The translations under genes and the position numbers were made by a program. Below the pieces are notes generated by a model that worked only from the letters and a program-made list of their open reading frames with translations, ran no database searches and had not been told where the DNA came from. DNA of 64,000 nucleotides, from positions 1,302,001 through 1,366,000 of the forward strand of contig JADFUC010000758.1 of NCBI GenBank assembly GCA_019722365.1. Direction: 5' to 3'. Shown in pieces: positions 48,080-58,600 of the stretch (its first letter is position 1; every line of letters begins with the position of its first letter). The DNA comes from Lithospermum erythrorhizon (lineage: Eukaryota; Streptophyta; Magnoliopsida; Boraginales; Boraginaceae).

Positions 48080-49713
48080 GTAGTACTAAGTACGCTCGCA
48101 TGCAATCCATACTCTTTTGCAAAAACAAAAGCGGTAATTGATTGGGGTAGTGCCGCCTGCAAAATTGGAAAAAAAGTAATGTCAAATAAAATTGAGTTAC
48201 AAAAATTAATAGATGATAATACCTGGAGAATAGCAACGCGAAGCACAGTGCCACGCAAACCCAAAGCAATGGAGCCAATTGCCATTGTTATTGATCCAAC
48301 TACGAACCTCAATACCAACCCAAATATCATCAACCTCACTCCACAACTAATAAATTTCTCTTGTAATGCCATAAATAGCCTGAAATTATTATGGAAATAT
48401 ATATTTTTATTAGTCCCGAAGTGAAAGAACTCTTAATTGATCCAATTTAAGAAGAAACCCAAATAAGTTCAAAAAAGAAAAGAAAAAATTATTAAGTACC
48501 CATACTAAACATTGCAACACCGGCTCCAGCCTTGGAGAAAATCAATATAGATCCTTCAACTATAGTTGGCATGTCGATGTGCCACCTAAAACAAGTTAAA
48601 ACGACATTGCTTTAGTAAATTCTTGAACTTATAATAATTAGAAGCAAAGTAAAAGACAATAATTTAATGTTATCACTTATTATCACCCAAAACTGTCCAT
48701 CCAATCAACATAAGAACTTAAAGAAAGTCAACCAAATAAAACAAGAAAGCGATTGATTGAAGCATCAATTTCTATTTGTTAATTGTCAACTCCATAATAA
48801 GATATGAATTGACTCTGATAGCTTGAAAACAATTTTAAAATCATCTAAAGACTACTTATAGTAAGAGAGTTTATAATACTCCGTATAAACTAATAATAAA
48901 AAATTAAAGTTAACTAGCTTCATCAGAAACATTTATTCATGGAGATTACATGCAAAAAATTATGCGGTACTTAAAAGTGTACAAATGTTAAGTTGATAAT
49001 AATTATACTCACTTGTTAGAAATAAGAGACCAAGTGATCCCTATAATGCACGAATAAACATTAGGATTTTGGACAAGCTTCAGGGTAACAGTCTTCATGA
49101 GGTAAAAGAATGGTGGTGTAGTAGCTTTACTAGTCTCAATAGAATGACCCATGCTTTCTTGATCTTCAACTGAAACAATATGGCCTTGAAATTCATCCGT
49201 AACCTTATTGTTATTATCAAATTGGGATGCAAAACTATTCCTTGCACGGTGCAATTCTAACAAGAACAACAAAGTAATGAACCACAAAAGAGATTGAATA
49301 ACAAAAGATTGAACAACAAGATCAGCACCTAGTTGACCATACATAGCTCTTAGTAAAGGCACCCCAACAACAAGTGTATTATTTAAGCTAGACAAAGAGA
49401 AGCATGTAACAAACCAAGAGTAATTTCCATGCCTAGTGCAATTTGCCCAAATGAGAAGCACTATAATTATGATGGCTTTGGAGATAATATCAGCAAATAT
49501 GAATCTAAGGTTGAGTTTGTAAGGATTGATATGAGACGTGAAATCAAAGGCGAAAAACGGAGAAATAAAATAGTAATTGAATCGATTTATAGCATCAATT
49601 TGTTCGGGCTTGAACGTCTGCCACCACTTCACGGCACCGTAGCCTAGTGCTAAGGCGAGGTAAAGCGGTGTCACGGCTGCCACCACCTTGTAAAGATCTT
49701 CCAACGATATCAT
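48080..49713 (-). pseudogene. PIN5: PIN5-type auxin efflux carrier gene, frameshifted and apparently truncated
   Basis: Exons on the minus strand: 49713-49013, 48585-48500, 48379-48223 and 48156-48080. Exon 1 starts MISLEDLYKVV and contains SLSSLNNTLVVGVPLLRAMY and LGADLVVQSFVIQSLLW, core PIN motifs. Only about 50 residues of polar loop precede TPPFFYLMKTVTLKLVQNPN, so it is the short-loop, ER-type class. Exons 2-4 carry [38 protein letters not shown] and AALPQSITAFVFAKEYGLHA. At the exon 2/3 junction one base is missing compared with the expected frame: the normal GT-AG splice gives a stop 15 codons into exon 3. The usual last exon (near LPxTLxYY) was not found within 2 kb. The start is at the second possible Met; the upstream GTG is not a start. 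Confidence 0.82.
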
Positions 49714-49799
49714 TTTTATCACTATATATAATAAGGTGGTGCAGGAATAATTATTTAGAACACAAGATGATTTTGTGTAATGATAATTGAAGGGAGATT

Positions 49800-49818
49800 C
49801 ATCACGTATATATAGTAG
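49800..49818 (-). promoter_or_regulatory. TATA box of the PIN5-type gene
   Basis: Read on the minus strand, CTACTATATATACGTGATG lies about 90 bases upstream of the ATG. It also holds an ACGTG core. Confidence 0.45.
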
Positions 49819-50647
49819 ATATGGAATTGTTATAACAGATGCAAGTTGTTATTATAACATAGGAATGTAGGATTACATAATTACGTAAAAATTGTAGAAG
49901 AGAGTAAATAACATTTAATATGGTATCTGACTATGTGTTTAATGTTACTAAGAGTCCTACAAAGCCTCAAACTACTTGGTGCAAGTATAAACCTAAAACT
50001 AGACCTTTATTTATAGGGCCAAGAAATAGAATAATTATTCTAGTCTTTCGATGTGGTAAATTTTGACAACTTCATTTAAGTCATTTCAACAAATCTTCAC
50101 CTTGACTTGAATCCTCCGTAGATGTCAGATAAATAGAAAACTTCCCCCAAAATCAGAATGCTCAGAATAATGCACCAGATGTACTAACAGTACCAGATGT
50201 GCTCAGATAGTGAACAGATGTGCAGGATGCACCAGATGTGGCTCTGCCTCGAGGGGCGTTGTCCGGCCACGGACAGTAACAACTCTGAATATTCGGCCAA
50301 GTCGAACAATGCTGAAAGTTCCTCGTGAACCGGCCGTAAACATATCAATGGGTTATGCAGGTACCCTTTTACTAGGGTCGGCCATGAACTAGCCGACAAC
50401 ACTAACAGCATGTGCAAGATCAGGTCTAGTGCAGACCATAGCGTACATCAAACTTCCAACTACACTAGCATAAGGTATGTGTTCCATATATACCTTCTCA
50501 GTAGATGATTTAGGTGCAAATGCAACAGACAGACGTGCATTTGAAGAACTAGGAGTTTCAATTGGTTTAGCTAGCGGTCGTACGAATCACGAATGAACAA
50601 CTTCGACATAGCCTTTTTGTGATTAGAAAAGCTTCTTCTGACTTCTA

Positions 50648-50777
50648 CCCCTAAATATCTCCATACCCAAAATTTTCTTTGCAGCACCCAAATCCTTTAT
50701 TTCAAACTCAATCCCTAAATATCTCCATACCCAAAATTTTCTTTGCAGCACCCAAATCCTTTATTTCAAACTCAATA
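50648..50777. repeat. 65-bp tandem duplication inside copia pol
   Basis: CCCTAAATATCTCCATACCC and AAAATTTTCTTTGCAGCACC repeat with a period of exactly 65 bases. Since 65 is not a multiple of three, the duplication breaks the reading frame. Confidence 0.93.
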
Positions 50778-52510
50778 CTAAGTAAACTCTTCAGCTTTTG
50801 AATATCAAACTTCTCAACTGCAGCTATCAACATATCATCTACATGTTGGTGTTTCTTACGTATAAATAATATTCTAACAATACTATTTAGATCTGAATTC
50901 CATGATCACTTGCCGGTTAATATAAATAATAATTAAAAGAGACAAAAATAATATTGTACACTCTTACGGAATAAAATAGCGAGTAGCGGCGAATATTATG
51001 ATGAATACCCCAGGCATCCAGTAGAATGCCTCTAAGATTGTCAGCACCAGCAGGCGACGAAAGTCCACTCCGGAGGTTTACTAAAACTCCTTTAAAATAT
51101 TGAACTACGGAAGATGTTGGACAGAAAAATTCCATGGAATACTTCTACCTACTTACTCGACCAAAACAAGAACAGAGGGAGAGAAAGCCTTTTGCTTTTC
51201 ACAAAAGTGACTATCAAAAAGTGAATGATCAAATTTTCTTCATGAAGAATTAATACTGTTATAGGCACTTGGGCCTAAATTTTAGCCATCAACTGGCTTC
51301 ATAGAGTTTTAAGCAAAATGCCACCTCATAAGCTCCTTTTTGTCATTAACATGGGGTAGGAAGGTTCTAGAATTTTCTCACTTATTATCCCTAAAATAGG
51401 AACACGCATAAAAAGCTAAGTAGAATATTCAAATAGTGATTCTACAAAAACAAAATTCCAGGCTTCATCTTCCCAATTTCGGTCGAACAAGGGCACTTTC
51501 CAACAATTTAAATTTTGCCCCAATGTTCTTACATAGTTCCATTTTAAACATCGAAAGTTATAATTAAATTATGACTCTCTTTTCGGTTTAAGTGTGTGAC
51601 TCTTGGAGGCTCGATTGACAAAAGCCATGTACTTAATAATGTGTCGAGCATTATATAATAGTAGATTGATTATGAGAGAGGACCTAGTAAACCATCATAA
51701 CAGCTAATGTCATCGGGTATCTAATCTGAACATTACTACATAATTGAGCATATACGAACTTAAACTTAAATGAGTAAATTGGTTGTACAATCGAATTGTT
51801 CAACGGACACTATTCAAATATCTCATATTTCTAACACTACATACTACAAAACTAAGTAGATAAGGTATTCTCCATTTAACCTTGTTGTGATACCTTGTGT
51901 CGTATGGACTCCTCGAATACTCGATCTCAATAATGTAGCTTCTCCAATCTCTTGTACGGCTGCCCTATGAGACTCTTGAGCCATACAAATATTTCTTCTG
52001 ACGTGCAAGCATAGTCTTCCTTTTCCGGGTTCACGAAAACCATACGGATAGATTAAACATAAATCTCTTCTTCGACTCTCCATGTAAGAGAAAATTTTGT
52101 CTCGGCATCTAAGCGCTTTCGGCTCAATCACGATGTGCAACTACAACAAGGCCGCGCCTGATTGAAGTGTGTCGACTACGAATGAGAATATCTCATTGTA
52201 ACTGGTCAATTCCCGTAACTTTGGTAAGAAACGTCTAGCGACCATTCTAGCTTTATATTGTATCCCACGAAGTGTTGATAATCCGCTGCTTTCTTCTTGA
52301 ATATCCAACACAAGTGACAATCTTTCTTCGCCTTTAGTTTTACAGCCAACTCCAATCTAATTTTTTTTGAGTGATTCCATTTCCTCTCACATAGCAACAA
52401 GCCATTGGGTGACTCTGTGTCGATTCTGGCTTCTTTATAAGCGGCTCATGAGGATCAACCTTGCCGGTCTGAAGCAAAGACTGACCTGACATATCCTCAT
52501 AACCATACCT

Positions 52511-52554
52511 CGTAGGAGGTACTCCATAATTAGCTCGTAGGAGGTACTCCATAA
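52511..52554. repeat. 24-bp tandem duplication
   Basis: CGTAGGAGGTACTCCATAAT occurs at 52511-52530 and 52535-52554. The period is eight codons, so the copia frame survives it. Confidence 0.92.
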
Positions 52555-52909
52555 TGGTCCCCGTAAGTATTTATCGTGTGTTCAAATGGTTCCTAAATTA
52601 ACACATCCGTTAAATGTTAACGGAGAAAGAAATTTTGGTTAAATTTTTTGGTATGCTAATTTAGATAATATTTTAGGGAAAAAACATAGATTTAATAAAA
52701 TTTAACAAAATTAAAATTATTGATTAAATCAAATTAGTTTTTTTTATTAAGTTCATTTTTTGTCGAATTTATGTTTTTTCCCAAAATATTCATTAGATTA
52801 CATTTTTTGCCAAAAAATAGACCTAAATTCTATTTCTCCATTAATATATAACAGAACTGTTAATTTAGGGATCATTTGATCATTCGATATACACTTATGG
52901 GGACCATTT
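52553..52909. mobile_element. Foldback MITE with ~150-bp inverted arms
   Basis: The left arm (52553-52699) begins AATGGTCCCCGTAAGT and continues CCTAAATTAACA, AGGGAAAAAACATA, TTTAATAAA. The right arm (52743-52909), read on the other strand, begins AATGGTCCCCATAAGT and continues with matching blocks. About 43 bases separate them. Outside the right arm, CCACTTATGAAGACC repeats twice (52920-52980), which may belong to the same element. Confidence 0.82.
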
Positions 52910-53009
52910 ATGCAACGGTGCCACTTATGAAGACCAAACTATACAATGATACCACTTATGAAGACCTAACTACAACGATCATCTAATTACTGGAACCATT
53001 TTGATAATT

Positions 53010-54240
53010 CCTCCAAAGTTAAACTAGAGGCATACAAAGTTAAACTATAAACGACTAGAGGCATACAAAGTTAAACTAGAGGCTATATAAACGATAGAAG
53101 ATAATCAACCAAATCCACTAAAAAAAAGTGGGAAATGTGAACGTTTGTTCTTACTTAGTGCATGTAACATGCATCCTAGTTGTTCGTTTTCAGCAATATT
53201 TGACTACAGATTTCAAAATGAAATACAGAAAGAAAAATCAGTGACAGTTACATTCTTAATATTTTGTCATCTAAATTATAGGATGAAACTCATCTGACGA
53301 TAGTCTTTTTGCAGGCTAACTATTGTCAACGTCATAGTTTAATATTAAAGAATCAACAATAATTTGTAGAGATGTACGTTTAAGATATACTCATACATAT
53401 AACATGATACATAATTACATACATACATAATCTTCTCGAAAACTAAATATAGGAGTATCAAAATTGTTTTACAGTGATGAAGTGACATTCCACTCATTAT
53501 TCAGGTGTAATTGTATAGTCCTTTTCATGAAGTTCCATATATAAGAGCTTATTTACAATGGATTTTTAAGTATAGTCGGATGCCCATTCACTAGTGCTCT
53601 TGTTATTTAATGTCAACAACATTCTTTTTCTAGTAGTGTTAGTTGAGATGCATCTTTTATTAGTTTTATGTGTTAAATGACAATTGACTTTGGCATGGAA
53701 TTCACCAAGCCAGTAACGATTCCTCAAGGCCTGAAATCATATTCCCTTTTGTCTTGTTTGAATCAAGTTGTTTCTTTCACTACCAACTGTTTTGTGTTCG
53801 TCAGAGTATTGAAATCGTGAGTTGCATCTACGAATCATATATATTGATGTTGATTTGTTAAAGTCAATAAATTGTTCTTAAAAAAGAAAGTCTAAATCCG
53901 ATGATTCAATAGCCTTGTGACATTTGACCCAAACTTTTGCAAGAAGATTTGGTTCAACTCTTGTTGACAATATATTTTATTTTCTTTGTATCACTTACTC
54001 TAATTGTATTTAGTTAGGAATTTCATTCTATACTAGTTATTTGTAATACTCAATATCCGTTGCAGTACTATGTAATCGTACTCTTCATCGCTAATTTACA
54101 AAAAAAAAAAAGAATAAGTCTGAGGGCCTTTTAATATGTCATAAATCACATTATTCAATAATTAAATAGTTTAATTAATTTTCTCTTCTTTAATTAATTC
54201 ATTTCCTAAATCAGTATTCAAAGTCCAGAAGCCTAAATAT
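53010..54240. other. Intergenic region, nothing recognised
   Basis: AACTAGAGGCATACAAAGTT repeats at about 53020 and 53053. Otherwise AT-rich sequence without a gene. Confidence 0.5.
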
Positions 54241-54244
54241 CCCC

Positions 54245-55650
54245 CTATATTTTGAAAGATGAATTAAGAAAATCCCAAAAAAATACAACATTTACATCCA
54301 AAAAAATACTTGAGAAAATATAGAATACACTTCTTAAATTCTCTAAGTTAAATCTTTTAAAAAGCACCCAGTAGAAACACCACGAGATAATTTGGAAAAC
54401 ACTGCCAGATCTCTTAAATAGGCGTCTAAAATCAAGAATTGTGCACAAAGCGCCAATAATTCTTCAAGAGATTAAAGCAAAATCGTGAAAATCTTATACG
54501 AGATCTCTCATGAACACTTGAATATTTAAGGAACAAACTAAATACTTTGATTATTCGCCATCTTTGCATGAACATCGAAAATTCTCGAGTTTGATTCATC
54601 AAGTTCCGAGATATAGAAAATACACTTGAATATATCGGTCCACATAGTTGGATTCCAAGCATGAAACAACGGCTGCTAGAGCCTGTATGGTGATCGGTAA
54701 CATCAAGAAGAGTTGGGATACTACTGCACTTCATATTGATCATCAACATAGCAACAAGTACGCTGAGCCGATGTAGTACAAGCTCTAAGCTTGAAGTGAG
54801 GCTAAATCTCACTAAGTCCCTTTCACTACGGCAACAAGTTGCTAAAGTATTTGTAGTATAAGCTACAAAACTTGAAATGAGGCTAAATCTCACTAAGTCA
54901 CTTCTGTGACAGGCTGGCCCAAGGCCGTTAGCAGTACACGCCAAGAATGGTACATTGCTTCAACAACTTGCTTGCTATCACTTCACACTGGCTTAAAGAG
55001 CTCGGAGTTCTATCACAAATACAAGTAGCCGGTGGCGAACCAGGGAATTTTTTTTTTATAGGGTGAGGAGTAAAAATATAATTTTCAAAATTACAGAAAT
55101 TGATTGCTCCCCCATGCTCTCTAGTTCCTCATTGCGAGTAGCCTCTCATTACTAAGTCCATGAAAGCGATGCTTATTCTGTGATGCCACACAGGAACAGC
55201 TCTTAAGCTCCATCACCAAAGGGTGAAAACCCACACTACAAGACACTTGTAGTAAGTCAGCAAGTCTAATATAGATCAAGATCAAGTCCAAGACCTAAGA
55301 TCAGGTCAATCTGACCCGACACGAGAATACTATTTGCTAAGGCTCCGGCTCGGACCGTATCAGTCCAAACCGACCTCGAGTCCATCAAGACCAAGACACA
55401 TATCCAGCTGATAGGCTCCAATCCAAATCAAATCCAAGCTCAAGTCAAGATAAAGCCAAACTTCGTACGAGCTCCTATCGAGGTCAGTCGAGTCAAGCAA
55501 TGAGAAACATCTCGCGAATCATCGACAAGCGCTTAGGGATCTATAGTTTGGACAGTCGATCCTCTTCGATTTGATAAAACCTGTATACTGAGAATTTTCT
55601 CCTACAATGGGTTTTATTTTGTACCTCTTTAAATAAATAATAAAAATTAT
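54245..55650. other. LTR-like GC-richer region preceding gypsy coding debris
   Basis: Composition shifts towards GC from about 54.6 kb. Overlapping polyadenylation-like words (AAATAAATAATAAA) sit near 55625. An 80-bp tandem duplication lies at 54751-54911 (GCAACAAG, then TGAGGCTAAATCTCACTAAG in both). Long minus-strand frames here (54432-54944) are unrecognised. It could be a 5' LTR of the gypsy element, but no second LTR copy was found. Confidence 0.4.
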
Positions 55651-55679
55651 TATTTGCGTTACGGTCGTGATACGCCGAT

Positions 55680-58600
55680 TGGAATTTGTCGTACCATAAA
55701 TCCTTCTTGCGACAATAGAGATGTTCCCGAGGCTATCTCAACTCCTCTATATGTATCAAAGGATCTTTGTGGGGAGAAGGGTCCTGACAAGATAGTCCGT
55801 TAAATACATGGACGGTCGGGGACATCCTCTTGACCTGGCTGAGTCTCTCGGCCCGACATATTGCCGGGGAGCTCGAGAGCCGAGAACAAGTCACAACAAG
55901 AGAAGCAGCCAGGCGCATGGCATGATTGATGAAAAACTTCTCAAGACATATCGGGGACTCCCGGACGGACAAGCGTCGGATAGCTTCAGCAGTGGTTACA
56001 CGCCCGATGCAGCTGCCGAGGGATCTCGATCCTAGTACGCCCCGTACACGGATCTGCGCATTTACCTACCACCAACAATGATGGCGGTATTACCTGCTTG
56101 GAAGTGAAAATGGCTAGCAGCTTACAAGGATGGTAAGCGTGTTCGCGAAGCGATGCTCAGAGATGACTCATCGCTCAAATGTTAGGAAAATGATCAAAAC
56201 GCCAGGCAAAACTGTTGGCTTGGCCTCTAAAACAAAAGGAGGCGCCCATGACCTCTAAAATGGGGGAAATGGGGCAGAGCCGTATTCTAAAGCTGATACC
56301 TCGGGTTCATGAGGACCAAGCGAGGAATCTGATAGAAACTTCTATCACTCTAGTAGATGAAATGATTTTAACCGCTGTGAAGGAGTACATACTGGAGGCA
56401 ATAAAAGGTCATGAAGATCGAGAGTCGCGCTTAAATACGCCTATCCCCAAGTACTGCATACATAGACAAACACTTTGAAGTTTGACAGCTTGCCGATGGA
56501 ACTAGGAACCCCATACAACATGTAGCCTACTTTGTTGAGACATGCAATAATCTTTGGGGCCCGAAGGGATAGAAATGGTCAACGATTCGTCATTTCTCTG
56601 AAGAGAGATCGTTAGAATAGTCTGATGACTTGGGCTGCGCAAAATTGGGCTCGGTGAAGCGAATTGCTCAACCGCTTCTTCGGTACAAAAGGGACAGTTA
56701 GCATGATGAGTTAGCGCTGCAAAATAAAAGAAAAGGATATCCGGTTATAGACTTACGTGACCGATGGATAAGTGCGAACTTTACATGCGAAAGGATAGGC
56801 TCGAGTAAATGACAAATCGGCGATGTGTATACAAGGCATGCCATGAACCTGCAGTACATTATGGGGGAATACTTCCTAGAACTTCGAGTAGCTAGCAGCA
56901 GGCTCATGATGCCGGAAGCTCGGCATTCTGCTTTGCCAAACAAAGGGCGTCCCCTACGTTTCGAGAACTTCTTATTCGAAGGCCAAATATGAGCCAAGAA
57001 AGCCAAGAGAAACTTCCGGCTGAAGAAGGGAAGCACATCTTTGTGACTTCTAAAATAATGAGAGTTCTCATTCGAGAACTAAGAAGGTCGGCGAGCGACC
57101 TTGGAAAGACGGAGCTGCTCACACTTAAAGAGATCACGAGAAGGATTATCGTTTCCTTGATCCCAACGTTCCTCGATGTTTGATGAACTATTGAAAGCAA
57201 GCTCATAAGAATCCGAGTCAAAGAGACACGAGGAGGAAAATAGAAGGGCAGCCAACACGCAAGTATCATAGGATACTAGGGCATCGTTGAAAAAATACTT
57301 CATATTCAAAAGCCAGTAATGGATCTACGCAAGAAAGGCGATTACGCGGAAGAAGACAAAGTCTCTGACCACATAATCACCGCCCCATCGTCCAACCCAC
57401 TTTGAAGTCGAGATACTGTTGGAAACTTTGGGGCTTAAACTCAATCCCGTGAAAGCATGGGCAGAACTGCTCAGGGCTGATAGAGGCCTGAGAGTGCCGT
57501 ATACGTTTTGAAGTTGGCAATGACTCGACTCACTGAGCACATGAAGAGTGACAACGCTGCTTAGTAGTCTCAGTTTCGCCGTCGCATTCGTTGATGGAGA
57601 CACGCCTGAAGATGGTACCATGTAAACTTCGATCTATGTGTCGAATATATGCTTGAAAGTCAGAATAGCGATCTTTGGTAGATGGAGATTAATTGTAAAC
57701 ATCCTACTACTTTAGACATTAAAGCATTTGGGCATCTCAAAAGCTGAAAACTTACAATAGTCCACATTATCATTCAAGATTTTAACCAAGGCGGGGTGAC
57801 GGCAAATGTAAGTACATGCTGGTGATAGAATTGAAAACCACGAGCAGTTCCATGTAATAAGATGCGAGTCCGCATATAATATCCTACTAGGAAGGCCTTG
57901 GATCAGCAGCGGCAACTGTCCCCACCGGCAGCTGCCGCGGTGTTTGAAATACTACAAAAGATGGAATCGAAAGCGAGTCAAAGCAGGCGAAAAGGGTACA
58001 CGGTAGAATCTCACTTTGCGTCTTCGAATATTACAAGAAAAAGAGCAAGTTCAATGAGGGGAAGGGCCAAAGCCTTGTTTACCTCAGCGTCTAAATGCGG
58101 TTACACCGAACTTTACAAGAAACAAAAAAGAAGATGCGGTTCAAGCGTTTAAGGTTTGACTACACTGCTCGACCAAAACCAAGGTGGTGGCGCCCTTAAG
58201 GTTTTGTGATTTTCAGGAAGGACCATGACTTGGAACTATAGCCTCAAAGCTTATGACCTCCTTTTAAAGTAATGCATGATCACACTTTAAGGACAAAGCC
58301 GTAGGAGCCAGCCTCGAGGTCAAAAGCGATAAAATACATGGTTGAATGGCGCTGAAACATGATGAAGCGAAGGATGGGTTGTCGAGAACTCAACCAGAGG
58401 TTGAGGTATACACCAAAACCACCGCTCGTGTAATGTCGAAGGGTGATAAACACTATATAGAAGAGGTTGGAGAAAAGCCGATTGCAAAGCAAAGAAAATC
58501 AAAAAGAAATAATTTTCTTGAGATTGGGGCAAAGTAAAGGCCACAGCAGAACTCATAAAGGATCCATCTTTGACAGACTTGGGAAGACGACCTCCCGACA

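Larger units (their letters stand above)
50160..52555 (-). pseudogene. Decayed Ty1/copia retrotransposon (reverse transcriptase region)
   Basis: Read on the minus strand, in order: GVPPTRYGYED (near 52520), CHLCWIFKKK (near 52310), a decayed insert around YPYGFREPGKGR (near 52030), HVDDMLIAAVEKFDIQKL (50847-50794, the YVDD site with Tyr changed to His but both Asp kept), FEIKDLGAAKKILGMEI (near 50770-50690), a GYVE block, and VVGSLMYAMVCTRPDLAHAV (near 50450). These are copia pol motifs. Stops, frameshifts and duplications show it is dead. Confidence 0.88.

Noticed and set aside
49429..49647. Plus-strand open frame inside PIN exon 1
   Set aside because: It lies opposite a strongly conserved PIN coding exon and shows no independent motif.
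54432..54944. 170-codon minus-strand frame as a gene
   Set aside because: It spans an 80-bp tandem duplication in LTR-like sequence and matches no family I know.
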